This document shows positions 24,822-32,738 of a stretch of 64,000 nt of DNA, in pieces. Under the pieces are notes generated by a model. It worked only from the letters and a program-made list of their open reading frames with translations. It was not told the origin of the DNA and did no database searches. The first letter of the stretch is position 1; each line of letters begins with the position of its first letter. Origin of the DNA: JAJFUV01 sp964561215 (lineage in GTDB: Bacteria; Acidobacteriota; Terriglobia; Bryobacterales; Bryobacteraceae); NCBI GenBank assembly GCA_964561215.1, contig CAZLOS010000010.1:1-64000 (forward strand), read 5' to 3'. Made by a program: the position numbers and the translations under genes.

Positions 24822-27158
24822 ATGATGAGAATCCCAGCTTGTTCAATAGCGCTCTTATTGGCAACCCTGGTTGCGGCCGGCGCTACACAGGTGCAGCAGC
24901 GGGGCGTTCCCCCAGGATTCGGCGGTGTGGCGCAGCCCGTGCCTCCCTCGGAACAGCCGCAGCAGGCGGCACCCCAGCCGGAGGCCGGAAAAGACAAGTC
25001 GCCCTCGACGCCGGCGCCCACCGCAACTCATGCAGCGGAAGCCGGCCCCCCTTCGGTGGGATCGTTTCTCAATCTGCACAACGCTTCGCTGACCGAAGTC
25101 GTGGATACGCTGGCGCGGATTCTCAAGATCAACTATATCTTCGATCCGCAGGTGAAGGGTTCGGTCACCATCAACACCTACGGCGAGGCGAAAGACCTGG
25201 ATGTCCGGCACCTGCTTGACACCATCCTGCGGATCAACGGGGCGGCCATGGTCAAGGTGGGCGATGTGTACCGCATCGTGCCCATCAAGCTGGTTCCACG
25301 CCTGCCCATCTCGCCGGTGGTCGGCGAAAAGAAGCCCACCGACGAGGAGCAGATGATCCTGAACCTCGTCTTCCTGCGCTACGCCACGGTCACGGATCTT
25401 TCCAAGCTGCTCGAACCGTTCATCGGCGAAGGCGCCACCATGGTTTCGCACGAGGCAGCCAATCTCCTGATCCTTTTGGACAACGGCCGTAACATGAGGC
25501 GCACCATGGAGCTGATTGCGTTGTTCGACAGCGAAGCTTTTGCCAGCCAGCGCGTGCGCCTGTTCGAAGTCAAGAACAGCCGTCCGGCGGATATCGCGAA
25601 GGAACTCGAGAAGCTGTTCAAGGCCATCTCGTTCAGCGAGAAAGGCGGGGCCCTCAAGATCCAGCCCCTGGATCGCATCAACTCCATCCTGGCGGTGGCG
25701 CCGAACCCCGGTGTTTTTGAGGACGTCGAGCGCTGGATCAAGAAACTGGACGTGGCAGTGACGGAGTCGGCCGGTTCCACCAACAACTACGTGTATCGGG
25801 TTAAGTACGGCCGGGCCGAGATGCTCGCCATGGCCATCATGTCGCTTTATTCGGGCAACCCCATGGCCCTGATGAGCCTGATGAGTATGTCGGGCGGCTA
25901 CGGCGGTATGGGTGGTATGTATGGGGGCATGGGCGGTATGTACGGCGGCATGGGCGGTATGTATGGGGGCATGGGCGGTATGGGCGGCGGCATGGGCGGC
26001 ATGTACGGCGGCATGGGCGGCATGTACGGGGGCATGGGCGGTATGTACGGCGGCATGGGTGGCATGTACGGCGGCTATGGCGCTTACGGAGGCAACATGT
26101 TGCCTCCCATCACCGGCGGCGGACCTGTTTACACCGGCACGGCCGTTACTCCGGCCGCTACGTCGGCTGCCGCGGCTGCGGCATCGGCGGCGGACCAGAC
26201 CGGCTCGTACCTCACGCCCGGCGCCGCGGGTGCCGGCATCAAGGGACCGCGCGTGGTGCCGAATCCCATGGACAACACCTTGCTCATCCAGGGTACCCAA
26301 CAGGAGTACCAGCAGGTGCTGAAGCTGCTGAAAGACTTGGACGTAGCGCCCCGGCAGGTGCTTATCGATGCCAAGATTTACGAGGTCGATCTCACCGACG
26401 CGCTGTCGAGCGGCGTGCAGGCTTACCTGCAGAAGCGCGACACGAGCTCTACGGGAGCGAACGCGACCGGCCGTCAGTTCCTGAGCTCCCTTTCGTCCGT
26501 CAACGGTGCATTGACCACGTCGCTGTCGGCGGGCATGGTAGTGGGCAAGAGCCGCGAGTTGATGGCGTACTTGTCGGCGGCGGCGGATGCGCGCAAGGCC
26601 AAGGTGCTGTCCGCGCCCAGCATTATCGCGACCGACAGTGTTCCGGCATCGCTGAATGTGGGCGATGAGGTGCCTACGCTGACCAGCCAGGGGTATTCCT
26701 CCGCGGTGAGTAACTCACTATTCACCAGCACGGTGCAAAACCGGAGCAGCGGCATCACGCTCAACATCATGGCGCGGATCAACTCCAGCGGCGTGGTGAC
26801 GCTTTACATCAACCAGGACGTCAGCGCCCCGGTAGCCCCGGCCGCCAGCGCCGCTATCCAATCGCCCTCGTTCTCGCATCGCAGCGTGAACACCCAGGTT
26901 ACGGTGGAGGACGGCGACACGGTCGCCATCGCGGGTGTGATTCAGGAGAGCCGCACGATGTCGAGCGCCGGGATTCCCGTCCTGCACAAGATCCCGCTGG
27001 TCGGCGGGCTGTTCGGCAGCCGCTCCTACTCCAAAGAACGCACGGAACTTGTGGTCCTGTTGACCCCGAGGGTGATTTACGACACCAACCAGATCCGCGA
27101 CGCGACCGAGGAACTCCGGGCCAGGATAAAGGGCTTGGCCAAGGAAATCAAGGACTGA
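24822..27158 (+). CDS. gspD: Type II secretion outer-membrane secretin GspD with Gly/Met/Tyr repeat insertion
   Basis: The 778-residue protein has a signal peptide, a Pro/Gln/Ala-rich linker (about 25-80), N0 (SLTEVVDTLARILKINYIFD), N1 (LRYATVTDLSKLLEPFIG), N2 (LFEVKNSRPADIAKELEKLF), N3 split by a long insertion, and the secretin core (VLSAPSIIATDSVPASLNVG, VEDGDTVAIAGVIQES, HKIPLVGGLFGSRS, ERTELVVLLTPRVI). Residues about 358-424 are GGMGGMY heptads, followed by an Ala/Ser/Thr-rich stretch to about 470. It forms the outer-membrane channel. It is the last gene of the operon. Confidence 0.94.
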   Translation: MMRIPACSIALLLATLVAAGATQVQQRGVPPGFGGVAQPVPPSEQPQQAAPQPEAGKDKSPSTPAPTATHAAEAGPPSVGSFLNLHNASLTEVVDTLARILKINYIFDPQVKGSVTINTYGEAKDLDVRHLLDTILRINGAAMVKVGDVYRIVPIKLVPRLPISPVVGEKKPTDEEQMILNLVFLRYATVTDLSKLLEPFIGEGATMVSHEAANLLILLDNGRNMRRTMELIALFDSEAFASQRVRLFEVKNSRPADIAKELEKLFKAISFSEKGGALKIQPLDRINSILAVAPNPGVFEDVERWIKKLDVAVTESAGSTNNYVYRVKYGRAEMLAMAIMSLYSGNPMALMSLMSMSGGYGGMGGMYGGMGGMYGGMGGMYGGMGGMGGGMGGMYGGMGGMYGGMGGMYGGMGGMYGGYGAYGGNMLPPITGGGPVYTGTAVTPAATSAAAAAASAADQTGSYLTPGAAGAGIKGPRVVPNPMDNTLLIQGTQQEYQQVLKLLKDLDVAPRQVLIDAKIYEVDLTDALSSGVQAYLQKRDTSSTGANATGRQFLSSLSSVNGALTTSLSAGMVVGKSRELMAYLSAAADARKAKVLSAPSIIATDSVPASLNVGDEVPTLTSQGYSSAVSNSLFTSTVQNRSSGITLNIMARINSSGVVTLYINQDVSAPVAPAASAAIQSPSFSHRSVNTQVTVEDGDTVAIAGVIQESRTMSSAGIPVLHKIPLVGGLFGSRSYSKERTELVVLLTPRVIYDTNQIRDATEELRARIKGLAKEIKD
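25893..26093 (+). repeat. 21-bp tandem repeat array inside gspD (GGMGGMY heptads)
   Basis: A 201-base in-frame array of roughly 21-bp units encodes GGMGGMY heptads, about seven copies with one GGMGGMGGGMGGMY interruption and a degenerate end (GGYGAYGG). Third positions vary between copies (ggt/ggc/ggg, tac/tat), so selection appears to act on the peptide. Such arrays can expand or contract by slippage in multiples of 21 bp without breaking the frame. Confidence 0.9.
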
Positions 27159-27251
27159 GCGGGACTGCGTTCTCCGAGCGGCGCAGGTTGTCCGCGGGAA
27201 CTGCCCGGGCTGAAAGAACCGGAAGAGCGGGTCTCAAAGGGATGTTCGGTG

Positions 27252-27288
27252 TATAATCTCTGGAGGTCTCGGGACCCAGATGGGTCCC
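27252..27288 (+). promoter_or_regulatory. Promoter -10 and leader hairpin of the NHL-repeat gene
   Basis: A perfect TATAAT lies at 27252-27257. The predicted leader holds a 7-bp perfect hairpin GGGACCC-AGAT-GGGTCCC (27271-27288) just upstream of a strong TAGGAGGT ribosome site (27295-27302), 7 nt before ATG 27310. No clear -35 was found. The hairpin could act as a 5' stabiliser or as a weak terminator/attenuator. Confidence 0.5.
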
Positions 27289-27309
27289 TGGCTTTAGGAG
27301 GTCGTTGTC

Positions 27310-30135
27310 ATGAGACTCGTAGGCGGTCCTATGGTCTCTGCGGTCGTCGTGCTCCTGGTCATGCCGGCCGGTCTGGCAGCGCAATCGCAATACACTACTG
27401 CAACCGTCGCTGGAGGCGGACCGCTGCCTGGAGTCCAGGCCGTTTCGGCGGCGGTAGGTAAGCCGCCGGGCGTGGCCGTCGATTCTTCCGGCAACGTCTA
27501 CTACACCAACGCCGCAAGCTGTCAGGTGTTCCGGACGACACCTTACGGGGAAATCGACCTGATAGCCGGAAACGGGATTTGTGGCTACGGCGGGGACGGA
27601 GGAGTTGCTTCCAGCGCAAGTCTCAACAAAGCTACCGGCCTGGCGGTGAACAACTCCGGAGACCTCTTCATTGCCGACGAACTCAACAACCGGGTGCGAA
27701 AGGTCTCATTTCCCGGCGGTGTGATTACGACGGTGGCCGGAAACGGGTCGTCGGCTACCTCCGGCGACGGAGGGCCGGCCGTTTCCGCCGGCATCCCCGG
27801 TCCGTGCGCCATGAACGTCGATCCTTTTGGGAACGTTTTCATAGCCGAATGCGCCACCGCCAACATCCGCAAGGTGGATAGCGCAAGCGGCCTGATAACA
27901 AAGGTCGCCAACATTATGCCGGCGAATTACTATACGTTCAATACTTCAGGCATGGTCGCCGATCAATCCGGCAACGTTTACGTGGCTGCCGGTCCCCAAG
28001 TCTTGCGTATCCATGCCGCTACTGGCAGCGTGACCAAGATTGCAGGCCTGGACGACCATGCGGAGCCTATAGGCGATGGCGGGCCGGCTACTTCAGCGGG
28101 TCTGTGGTATCCGTCCGGATTGGCGCTAGACTTCGCCGGCAACTTATACATTGCCGACATGTATAATTGCCTGGTCCGGAAAGTCGTTACGTCCACAGGT
28201 ATCATCTCGACCGTGGCCGGGACCATTGGTGTATTTGGTACCCACCGTGTTGGAGCCTGCGGCTATTCGGGCGACGGCGGATCAGCTACCAGCGCCTGGC
28301 TCCACTATCCTCTGGCTGTCGCTGCGGATGCTTCGGGGAACCTGTTTATTGCCGATACAAACAATAACCGGATTCGGAAGGTCGCCGCTTCCGGAGGCAC
28401 GATCTCCACGGTGGCGGGCAACGGTGCCTACAGCTACTCAGGCGATGGCGGAACAGCCCGGAATGCGGTCCTCTACAATCCTTCCGCGGTCGCTATCGAT
28501 GCCACGGGGAGCATTCTGATCGCGGATACGGCGAACAACCGCATCCGGAAGGTCAATCCCGCTGACGGTACGATCTCCACGGTGGCGGGCAATGGGTCCG
28601 CGGGTTTCTCCGGCGACGGCGGGCCGGCTACCAGCGCCAAGCTCAACAATCCATCCGGAATTGCCGTGGACTCGACCGGCAACGCATTCTTGGCGGACAC
28701 AGGCAATCATAGAATCCGGAAGATCGACCGGGCCACAGGCGCGATCTCCACCGTGGCGGGAGCCGGAGGCTATAGCTACTCCGGCGATGGCGGACCGGCC
28801 ACGAGCGCCCAGCTCAGCTATCCGCAAGCCGTGGCCGTCGATGCCGCCGGTAACCTGTTTATCGCGGATAGGTTCAACAGTCGAATCCGGAAAGTGACGG
28901 CGGCGACGGGCATCATCTCCACGGTGGCGGGCGCGGACAATCTCTCCGCTCCTTCAGCCGTGGCTCTGGATACATCCGGCAACCTGTTCATAGCGGACAC
29001 GCATCACCACCAGATCCTGCGGGTCGATGCTGCGACGGGAGCTGTCACCAAAGTTGCGGGCAACAAGTCGATCGGCTATTCGGGCGACGGCGGCCCGGCG
29101 ACGAGCGCCACGCTCTCCTACCCGTACGGTGTTGCGGTGGATGCATCCGGTAACGTCTTTGTCGCGGACAATCTCGGTTCATCGAGTCCCTCCGCCGCTT
29201 TCCCGATCCAGGTCGGAGCCGGCCGGATCCGGCGGGTGGCGGCCTCCGGAGGGACGATCTCGACGGTGGCGGGAGACGGTTCGCGGAACTTCTCAGCCGT
29301 GGGCATGGCAATCGACAACGCCGGCAACATTTTTGCCGCCGATTACATCAACCGGCGCATCCTGCGGCTCGGCCCGGCGGCGCAGACTCCTCCCGTGATT
29401 GGCGCGGTTGTCAACGGAGCCACTTTCACTTCCGGCATACAGAGCGGCTCGTGGGCCTCCGTCATGGGAACCAATCTTTCAACTGCGACTCGGGCTTGGC
29501 GGGGCGACGAAATCGTCAACGGTCAACTGCCGCGCTCGCTCGACGGAGTTACCGTCAGCGTGGATGGCCGGCCCGCCGCCATCTGTTTTGTCAGTCCCGG
29601 ACAGATCAACTTCCAGGTTCCCGATGTGGCCAAAACCGGTTCGGTGGACGTCGTGGTCGCCAATTCCAAAGGAACCAGTAGCCCGGCCGCGGCGGAGGTG
29701 CGGCGAGCTGCTCCCGGACTCTTTGTGTTCGAACCCGGCGGGGGAAAATACCCCGCCGCCGTGATTGCAAGACCGGATGGCGGCGTCGATTACCTCGGCC
29801 CCGCCGGGCTTTACGGGACAGCCTTGGTCACGAGGCCGGCCCTCCCAGGTGAGTCCATCGAGTTGTTTGGCACCGGCTTCGGCCCGAGCAGTCCATCCGT
29901 CCCCGCAGGCCAGACTGTTTCCACAGCCGCGCCACTCACGGATCAAGTGGTCGCCAGAATGGGCGCTGCTACCGCCACTGTGACATACGCAGGGACCGTA
30001 AGCCCGGGCCTTGTACAGATCAATGTCGTCATCCCGGCGGTTGTGGCCGGGGAGCAAGCCCTGTCCCTGACGGTGGGCGGAACGCCTGTCCAATCGGGTC
30101 TGGTGATCGCGGTGGGGAGCGCCGGCGGGAACTGA
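27310..30135 (+). CDS. Secreted NHL-repeat beta-propeller protein with Solibacter-type C-terminal domain
   Basis: The 941-residue protein has a signal peptide (VVVLLVMPAGLAAQ) and about 12 NHL-like repeats (about 40-690) of the form GDGGPATSAxLxxPxGVAVDxxGNLFIADxxNxRIRKV...ISTVAG. Twelve blades would fold as two six-bladed propellers or one larger unit. The C-terminal quarter (about 695-941: VVNGATFTSGIQSGSWASVM, FVSPGQINFQVP, GESIELFGTGFGPS, VQINVVIPAVVAG) is the Ig-like module found at the end of many Solibacter secreted proteins. It could be a T2SS client or surface protein. The function is unknown. It has its own promoter and ribosome site. Confidence 0.9.
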   Translation: MRLVGGPMVSAVVVLLVMPAGLAAQSQYTTATVAGGGPLPGVQAVSAAVGKPPGVAVDSSGNVYYTNAASCQVFRTTPYGEIDLIAGNGICGYGGDGGVASSASLNKATGLAVNNSGDLFIADELNNRVRKVSFPGGVITTVAGNGSSATSGDGGPAVSAGIPGPCAMNVDPFGNVFIAECATANIRKVDSASGLITKVANIMPANYYTFNTSGMVADQSGNVYVAAGPQVLRIHAATGSVTKIAGLDDHAEPIGDGGPATSAGLWYPSGLALDFAGNLYIADMYNCLVRKVVTSTGIISTVAGTIGVFGTHRVGACGYSGDGGSATSAWLHYPLAVAADASGNLFIADTNNNRIRKVAASGGTISTVAGNGAYSYSGDGGTARNAVLYNPSAVAIDATGSILIADTANNRIRKVNPADGTISTVAGNGSAGFSGDGGPATSAKLNNPSGIAVDSTGNAFLADTGNHRIRKIDRATGAISTVAGAGGYSYSGDGGPATSAQLSYPQAVAVDAAGNLFIADRFNSRIRKVTAATGIISTVAGADNLSAPSAVALDTSGNLFIADTHHHQILRVDAATGAVTKVAGNKSIGYSGDGGPATSATLSYPYGVAVDASGNVFVADNLGSSSPSAAFPIQVGAGRIRRVAASGGTISTVAGDGSRNFSAVGMAIDNAGNIFAADYINRRILRLGPAAQTPPVIGAVVNGATFTSGIQSGSWASVMGTNLSTATRAWRGDEIVNGQLPRSLDGVTVSVDGRPAAICFVSPGQINFQVPDVAKTGSVDVVVANSKGTSSPAAAEVRRAAPGLFVFEPGGGKYPAAVIARPDGGVDYLGPAGLYGTALVTRPALPGESIELFGTGFGPSSPSVPAGQTVSTAAPLTDQVVARMGAATATVTYAGTVSPGLVQINVVIPAVVAGEQALSLTVGGTPVQSGLVIAVGSAGGN

Positions 30136-30771
30136 ACTCCGTATCGAATGTGCCTTGTAGTAATACGGCCCGATCCGGAAATTGCGGCTCAACTCCGGAG
30201 GCGCAATCGAGAAGAGCGCTGACGAGAGCATCAACTGCAAGAGCGCCAGTCCCCAAATCGAGCGGCAGCGCTCGAAGAGCAGGCTCGACGCGAAGCCCCA
30301 CACGTAGGTCGCCGGCGCCAGAACCGGGTTGGGAACGTGCATGATTGAAAACGCGATGGCCGCGATCCCCGCCGCCATTGCGCGGCTCTTCAGGTTGTGC
30401 CGCAACGGCATGTAGGTCATCGACTGATAGACGACCTGCTGCGCCGCGGCCCATGCGAAGTACACCACCCCATGCGCCAGCGCGGCAAGCGTAAACAGGC
30501 TGCGATTCTCCAGAATCAGGAGCACAGAGAGGCTAAAGGTCCAGAGTATCCACCAGCGCCCTACCGACGCGCGGAACTCCGCCCATCCCAGCCCCAGCGA
30601 TTTCGGCGTGAGCGAGCGCCTGCGCCACGAGAGGACAATGGCCAGGAGCACCAGTACGCCCGTCCACGGAAGCGGAATGGCCAGGAACCAGAGGTAGGCC
30701 AGCACGGCGAGGAAGAATGTGACTGCCTCGGCGATCTCGCTCACACGGCGCTGGGCATCCGCCACGGGCAC
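29479..30771 (-). CDS. CPBP-type membrane protein, degenerate active site, 3' end run on into the NHL gene
   Basis: The recognisable part spans about 30771-30150: roughly seven hydrophobic helices with positions equivalent to CPBP (CAAX/bacteriocin-processing) motifs, AAQQVVYQSM in place of EExxxR, FSIMHVPNPV for motif 2, and ALLQLMLSS where a His is expected. It is therefore probably not a protease. It appears to end with NFRIGPYYYK near 30150, yet no stop follows in frame until 29479, giving some 220 extra codons antisense to the NHL gene. GTG 30771 is chosen because a TATCCT -10 (30783-30778) ends 6 nt before it. The natural 3' end was probably lost. Confidence 0.5.
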   Translation of the reverse strand: MPVADAQRRVSEIAEAVTFFLAVLAYLWFLAIPLPWTGVLVLLAIVLSWRRRSLTPKSLGLGWAEFRASVGRWWILWTFSLSVLLILENRSLFTLAALAHGVVYFAWAAAQQVVYQSMTYMPLRHNLKSRAMAAGIAAIAFSIMHVPNPVLAPATYVWGFASSLLFERCRSIWGLALLQLMLSSALFSIAPPELSRNFRIGPYYYKAHSIRSSVPAGAPHRDHQTRLDRRSAHRQGQGLLPGHNRRDDDIDLYKARAYGPCVCHSGGSSAHSGDHLIREWRGCGNSLACGDGWTARAEAGAKQLDGLTWEGRPRDQGCPVKPGGAEVIDAAIRSCNHGGGVFSPAGFEHKESGSSSPHLRRGRATGSFGIGDHDVHRTGFGHIGNLEVDLSGTDKTDGGGPAIHADGNSVERARQLTVDDFVAPPSPSRS

Positions 30772-30777
30772 GGTCGT

Positions 30778-30783
30778 AGGATA
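30778..30783 (-). promoter_or_regulatory. -10 box of the CPBP-like gene (leaderless)
   Basis: Reverse-strand TATCCT is followed by six bases (ACGACC) and then GTG 30771. With the usual 6-7 nt from -10 to transcription start, the first transcribed base would be the G of the start codon. No ribosome site and no clear -35 are present. Confidence 0.35.
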
Positions 30784-30844
30784 ACGTACTCCGGCACCCT
30801 TGCAGCGTTCGCATGGCTTTCGGACAATTGAACGGGGAGGTAAT

Positions 30845-31789
30845 GTGAACCCGAATATAGCCATCCGCACCTGCGCTCTGGCCATGCTGCTCTGCACGCT
30901 CGCCGCCGGCGGCGATTCATTCGCATGGCGGCAAGGCGAATCTTCATTGGCGCTGCTCAACGGGGACCGCGTCGTCTGGCAATTCAACTACGGGAAGGAC
31001 TTGCCCAAACCGTACTTCTTCCCGCTTTGCCTTCCTGACGGGACCGAATTGACCGCTCTCGGCCCGAAGGATCATCGCTGGCATTACGCGCTCTGGTTCT
31101 CCTGGAAAGAACTGAACCATGCCAACTATTGGGACCGGAGCGACGCGTCCAAGCTGGCAGGCACCACCGATGTCTTGACCGCCAGGGTGGAGCCGAAGCG
31201 CGACCATTCGGCGCGGTTCGAACTGACCCTGAGCTATCATCCGGACGGCGGCGCGCCCATACTCAGCGAGAAACGCACGATCACGGTCACCCCGCCCGCC
31301 AAGGACGGATCGTACCGGATTGACTGGTCGGCAGTCTTCACAGCCGGGCCGGAGCCCGTGTTCATGAAAGGCGGCGTTTCGGGAGGCGGCTACGCGGGGA
31401 TGTCGGCAAGAATGGCGCAGGATAGCCGCGACTGGCGCCTGGTGAACAACGATGGCATCGAGGACACCGCCTGCCCCGGGATGGCCAGGAACTTGAACGG
31501 CAAACGCGCTCGCTGGGAGGATTTCTCCCTTGTGGACAAAGCTTCGGGAAAGACGGCGGGGCTGGCGATCCTGGAACACCCGAAGAGTTTCCGCCACCCC
31601 ACCCAGTGGCACAACATCGTCGACGAGAAGCATCCGTTCGGCTACTTCAGTCCCGCGCCGCTTTGGAGCGAACCGTACACGCTGCCGGCCGGCAAGAGCC
31701 TCACGGTGCGCTATCGCATCCTGGTCCATCCGGGACGCCCCGACAAGCTTGCCCTCGACCGCGAGTGGAACAAGTTCAGCCGGCGTTGA
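30845..31789 (+). CDS. Exported DUF6807 (PmoA-like) protein
   Basis: The 314-residue protein starts at GTG 30845, 4 nt after GGGGAGG, with a signal peptide (ALAMLLCTLAAGGDSFAW). The mature part is beta-rich and contains PYFFPLCLPDGTELTALGPKDHRWHYALWFSWKELNHANYWD, the conserved DUF6807 block with HRWH-type histidines, and later GLAILEHPKSFRHPTQWH. These proteins are common in Acidobacteria, Planctomycetes and Verrucomicrobia next to sugar oxidoreductases, but the reaction is not established. A NIPSNAP gene follows at 52 bp. Confidence 0.82.
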   Translation: MNPNIAIRTCALAMLLCTLAAGGDSFAWRQGESSLALLNGDRVVWQFNYGKDLPKPYFFPLCLPDGTELTALGPKDHRWHYALWFSWKELNHANYWDRSDASKLAGTTDVLTARVEPKRDHSARFELTLSYHPDGGAPILSEKRTITVTPPAKDGSYRIDWSAVFTAGPEPVFMKGGVSGGGYAGMSARMAQDSRDWRLVNNDGIEDTACPGMARNLNGKRARWEDFSLVDKASGKTAGLAILEHPKSFRHPTQWHNIVDEKHPFGYFSPAPLWSEPYTLPAGKSLTVRYRILVHPGRPDKLALDREWNKFSRR

Positions 31790-31841
31790 GTCGGAACAGC
31801 CCTCCAGCCGTTGCCGGGAATCTGTCATATTGGGAGGCACT

Positions 31842-32258
31842 ATGATGAGCCATGCGCTTTTGACACTGGCGCTGACGCTGGGTGTTGTCCTGGTGGCGCC
31901 ATCCCCCGCTTCCGCCCAATCTCCCGGACCGGTTTACGAGCTTCGCACCTACACCACGTTCGAAGGGAAGCTGCCGGCCCTGCTGGCGCGGTTCCGCGAG
32001 CACACGACCAGGATTTTTGAGAAACACGGCATGGAGAATGTCGGCTATTGGGTGCCGGCGGATCCGCCGAAATCCCGGAACACGTTGCACTACATCCTGC
32101 GGCACAAAAGCCGTGAGGCGGCGGCAACGTCCTGGGCCGCGTTCCGCGACGATCCGGATTGGATCAAAGCGAAGAATGACTCGGAAGCCAGCGGAAAGAT
32201 TGTGGAACGTGTGGAGTCCGTGTTCCTCACGCCTACGGATTTTTCAAAGTTGAAATAG
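31842..32258 (+). CDS. Exported NIPSNAP family protein
   Basis: The 138-residue protein has a signal peptide (LTLALTLGVVLVAPSPASAQ) followed by the NIPSNAP block VYELRTYTTFEGKLPALLARF, HTTRIFEKHGMENVGYW and ILRHKSREAAATSWAAFRDDPDW, a dimeric alpha/beta barrel type fold. A GGGAGG site lies 4 nt before ATG 31842. Bacterial NIPSNAP proteins have no settled function. It may belong with the preceding DUF6807 gene. Confidence 0.88.
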   Translation: MMSHALLTLALTLGVVLVAPSPASAQSPGPVYELRTYTTFEGKLPALLARFREHTTRIFEKHGMENVGYWVPADPPKSRNTLHYILRHKSREAAATSWAAFRDDPDWIKAKNDSEASGKIVERVESVFLTPTDFSKLK

Positions 32259-32275
32259 AGCAGCGGGATCCTGCC

Positions 32276-32725
32276 TCAGCGCCGCGCGGCGAAGAACTGC
32301 TTCACCAGTTCCACGCACTCGGCCCCAAGCACGCCTTCGACGACTTCGACGCGGTGGTTCAACAGATCGGAATCCGCCAGGCGGAACTTGCTCCGCACGC
32401 CCCCGAAACGCAGGTCGCGTGTGCCGAACACCAGGCGCGCGACGCGGGCGTTTACCAGCGCCCCGGCGCACATCACGCAAGGCTCCATGGTGACGTAAAG
32501 CGTGGTGCCTTCCAGGCGGTAGTTGCCGAGTGCGGCGGCGCCCTCGCGCAGCGCCTGGATCTCGGCGTGCGCGGTGGGGTCGTTCAAACCGATGGGAGCG
32601 TTATGCCCCCTCCCGATGATTGCGCCTTCGTGCACCAGCACGGCGCCTACCGGCACTTCGTTCGCGCGCCCCGCCTGGCAGGCCAATTCGAGCGCTTTCC
32701 GCATGAAATCGGCGTCGGAGCTCAT
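32276..32725 (-). CDS. tadA: tRNA-specific adenosine deaminase (TadA-like)
   Basis: The 149-residue protein has the zinc deaminase signature: HAE (TAHAEIQALRE, about residue 53) and PCVMC (MEPCVMCAGALVNAR, about 83), plus EVPVGAVLVHEGAIIGRGHN and the C-terminal FGTRDLRFGG. It matches TadA, which converts A34 to inosine in tRNA-Arg so that one tRNA reads several codons. A guanine deaminase-like role is less likely. It lies 13 bp after the permease gene on the same strand. Confidence 0.9.
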   Translation of the reverse strand: MSSDADFMRKALELACQAGRANEVPVGAVLVHEGAIIGRGHNAPIGLNDPTAHAEIQALREGAAALGNYRLEGTTLYVTMEPCVMCAGALVNARVARLVFGTRDLRFGGVRSKFRLADSDLLNHRVEVVEGVLGAECVELVKQFFAARR

Positions 32726-32738
32726 GCAAAACCGGACA

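Noticed and set aside
25893..26093. Repeat array considered as a CRISPR or satellite
   Set aside because: Units are 21 bp, in frame, without spacers, and all encode Gly/Met/Tyr; this is a coding repeat.
24855..26300. Antisense open frame of about 480 codons over gspD
   Set aside because: The plus strand encodes a clear secretin. The antisense product is His/Ala-rich from the repeat array and has no recognisable domain.
15790..27158. Type IV pilus operon
   Set aside because: PilB/PilC/PilM/N/O/Q names could apply, but the G-H-I-J-K pseudopilin set and GspK-type lack of Glu+5 fit a type II secretion system; no pilA, pilT or pilD was found.
27159..27251. Terminator after gspD
   Set aside because: No stem followed by a T tract was found in this interval; only the leader hairpin at 27271-27288 is present and it precedes the NHL ribosome site.
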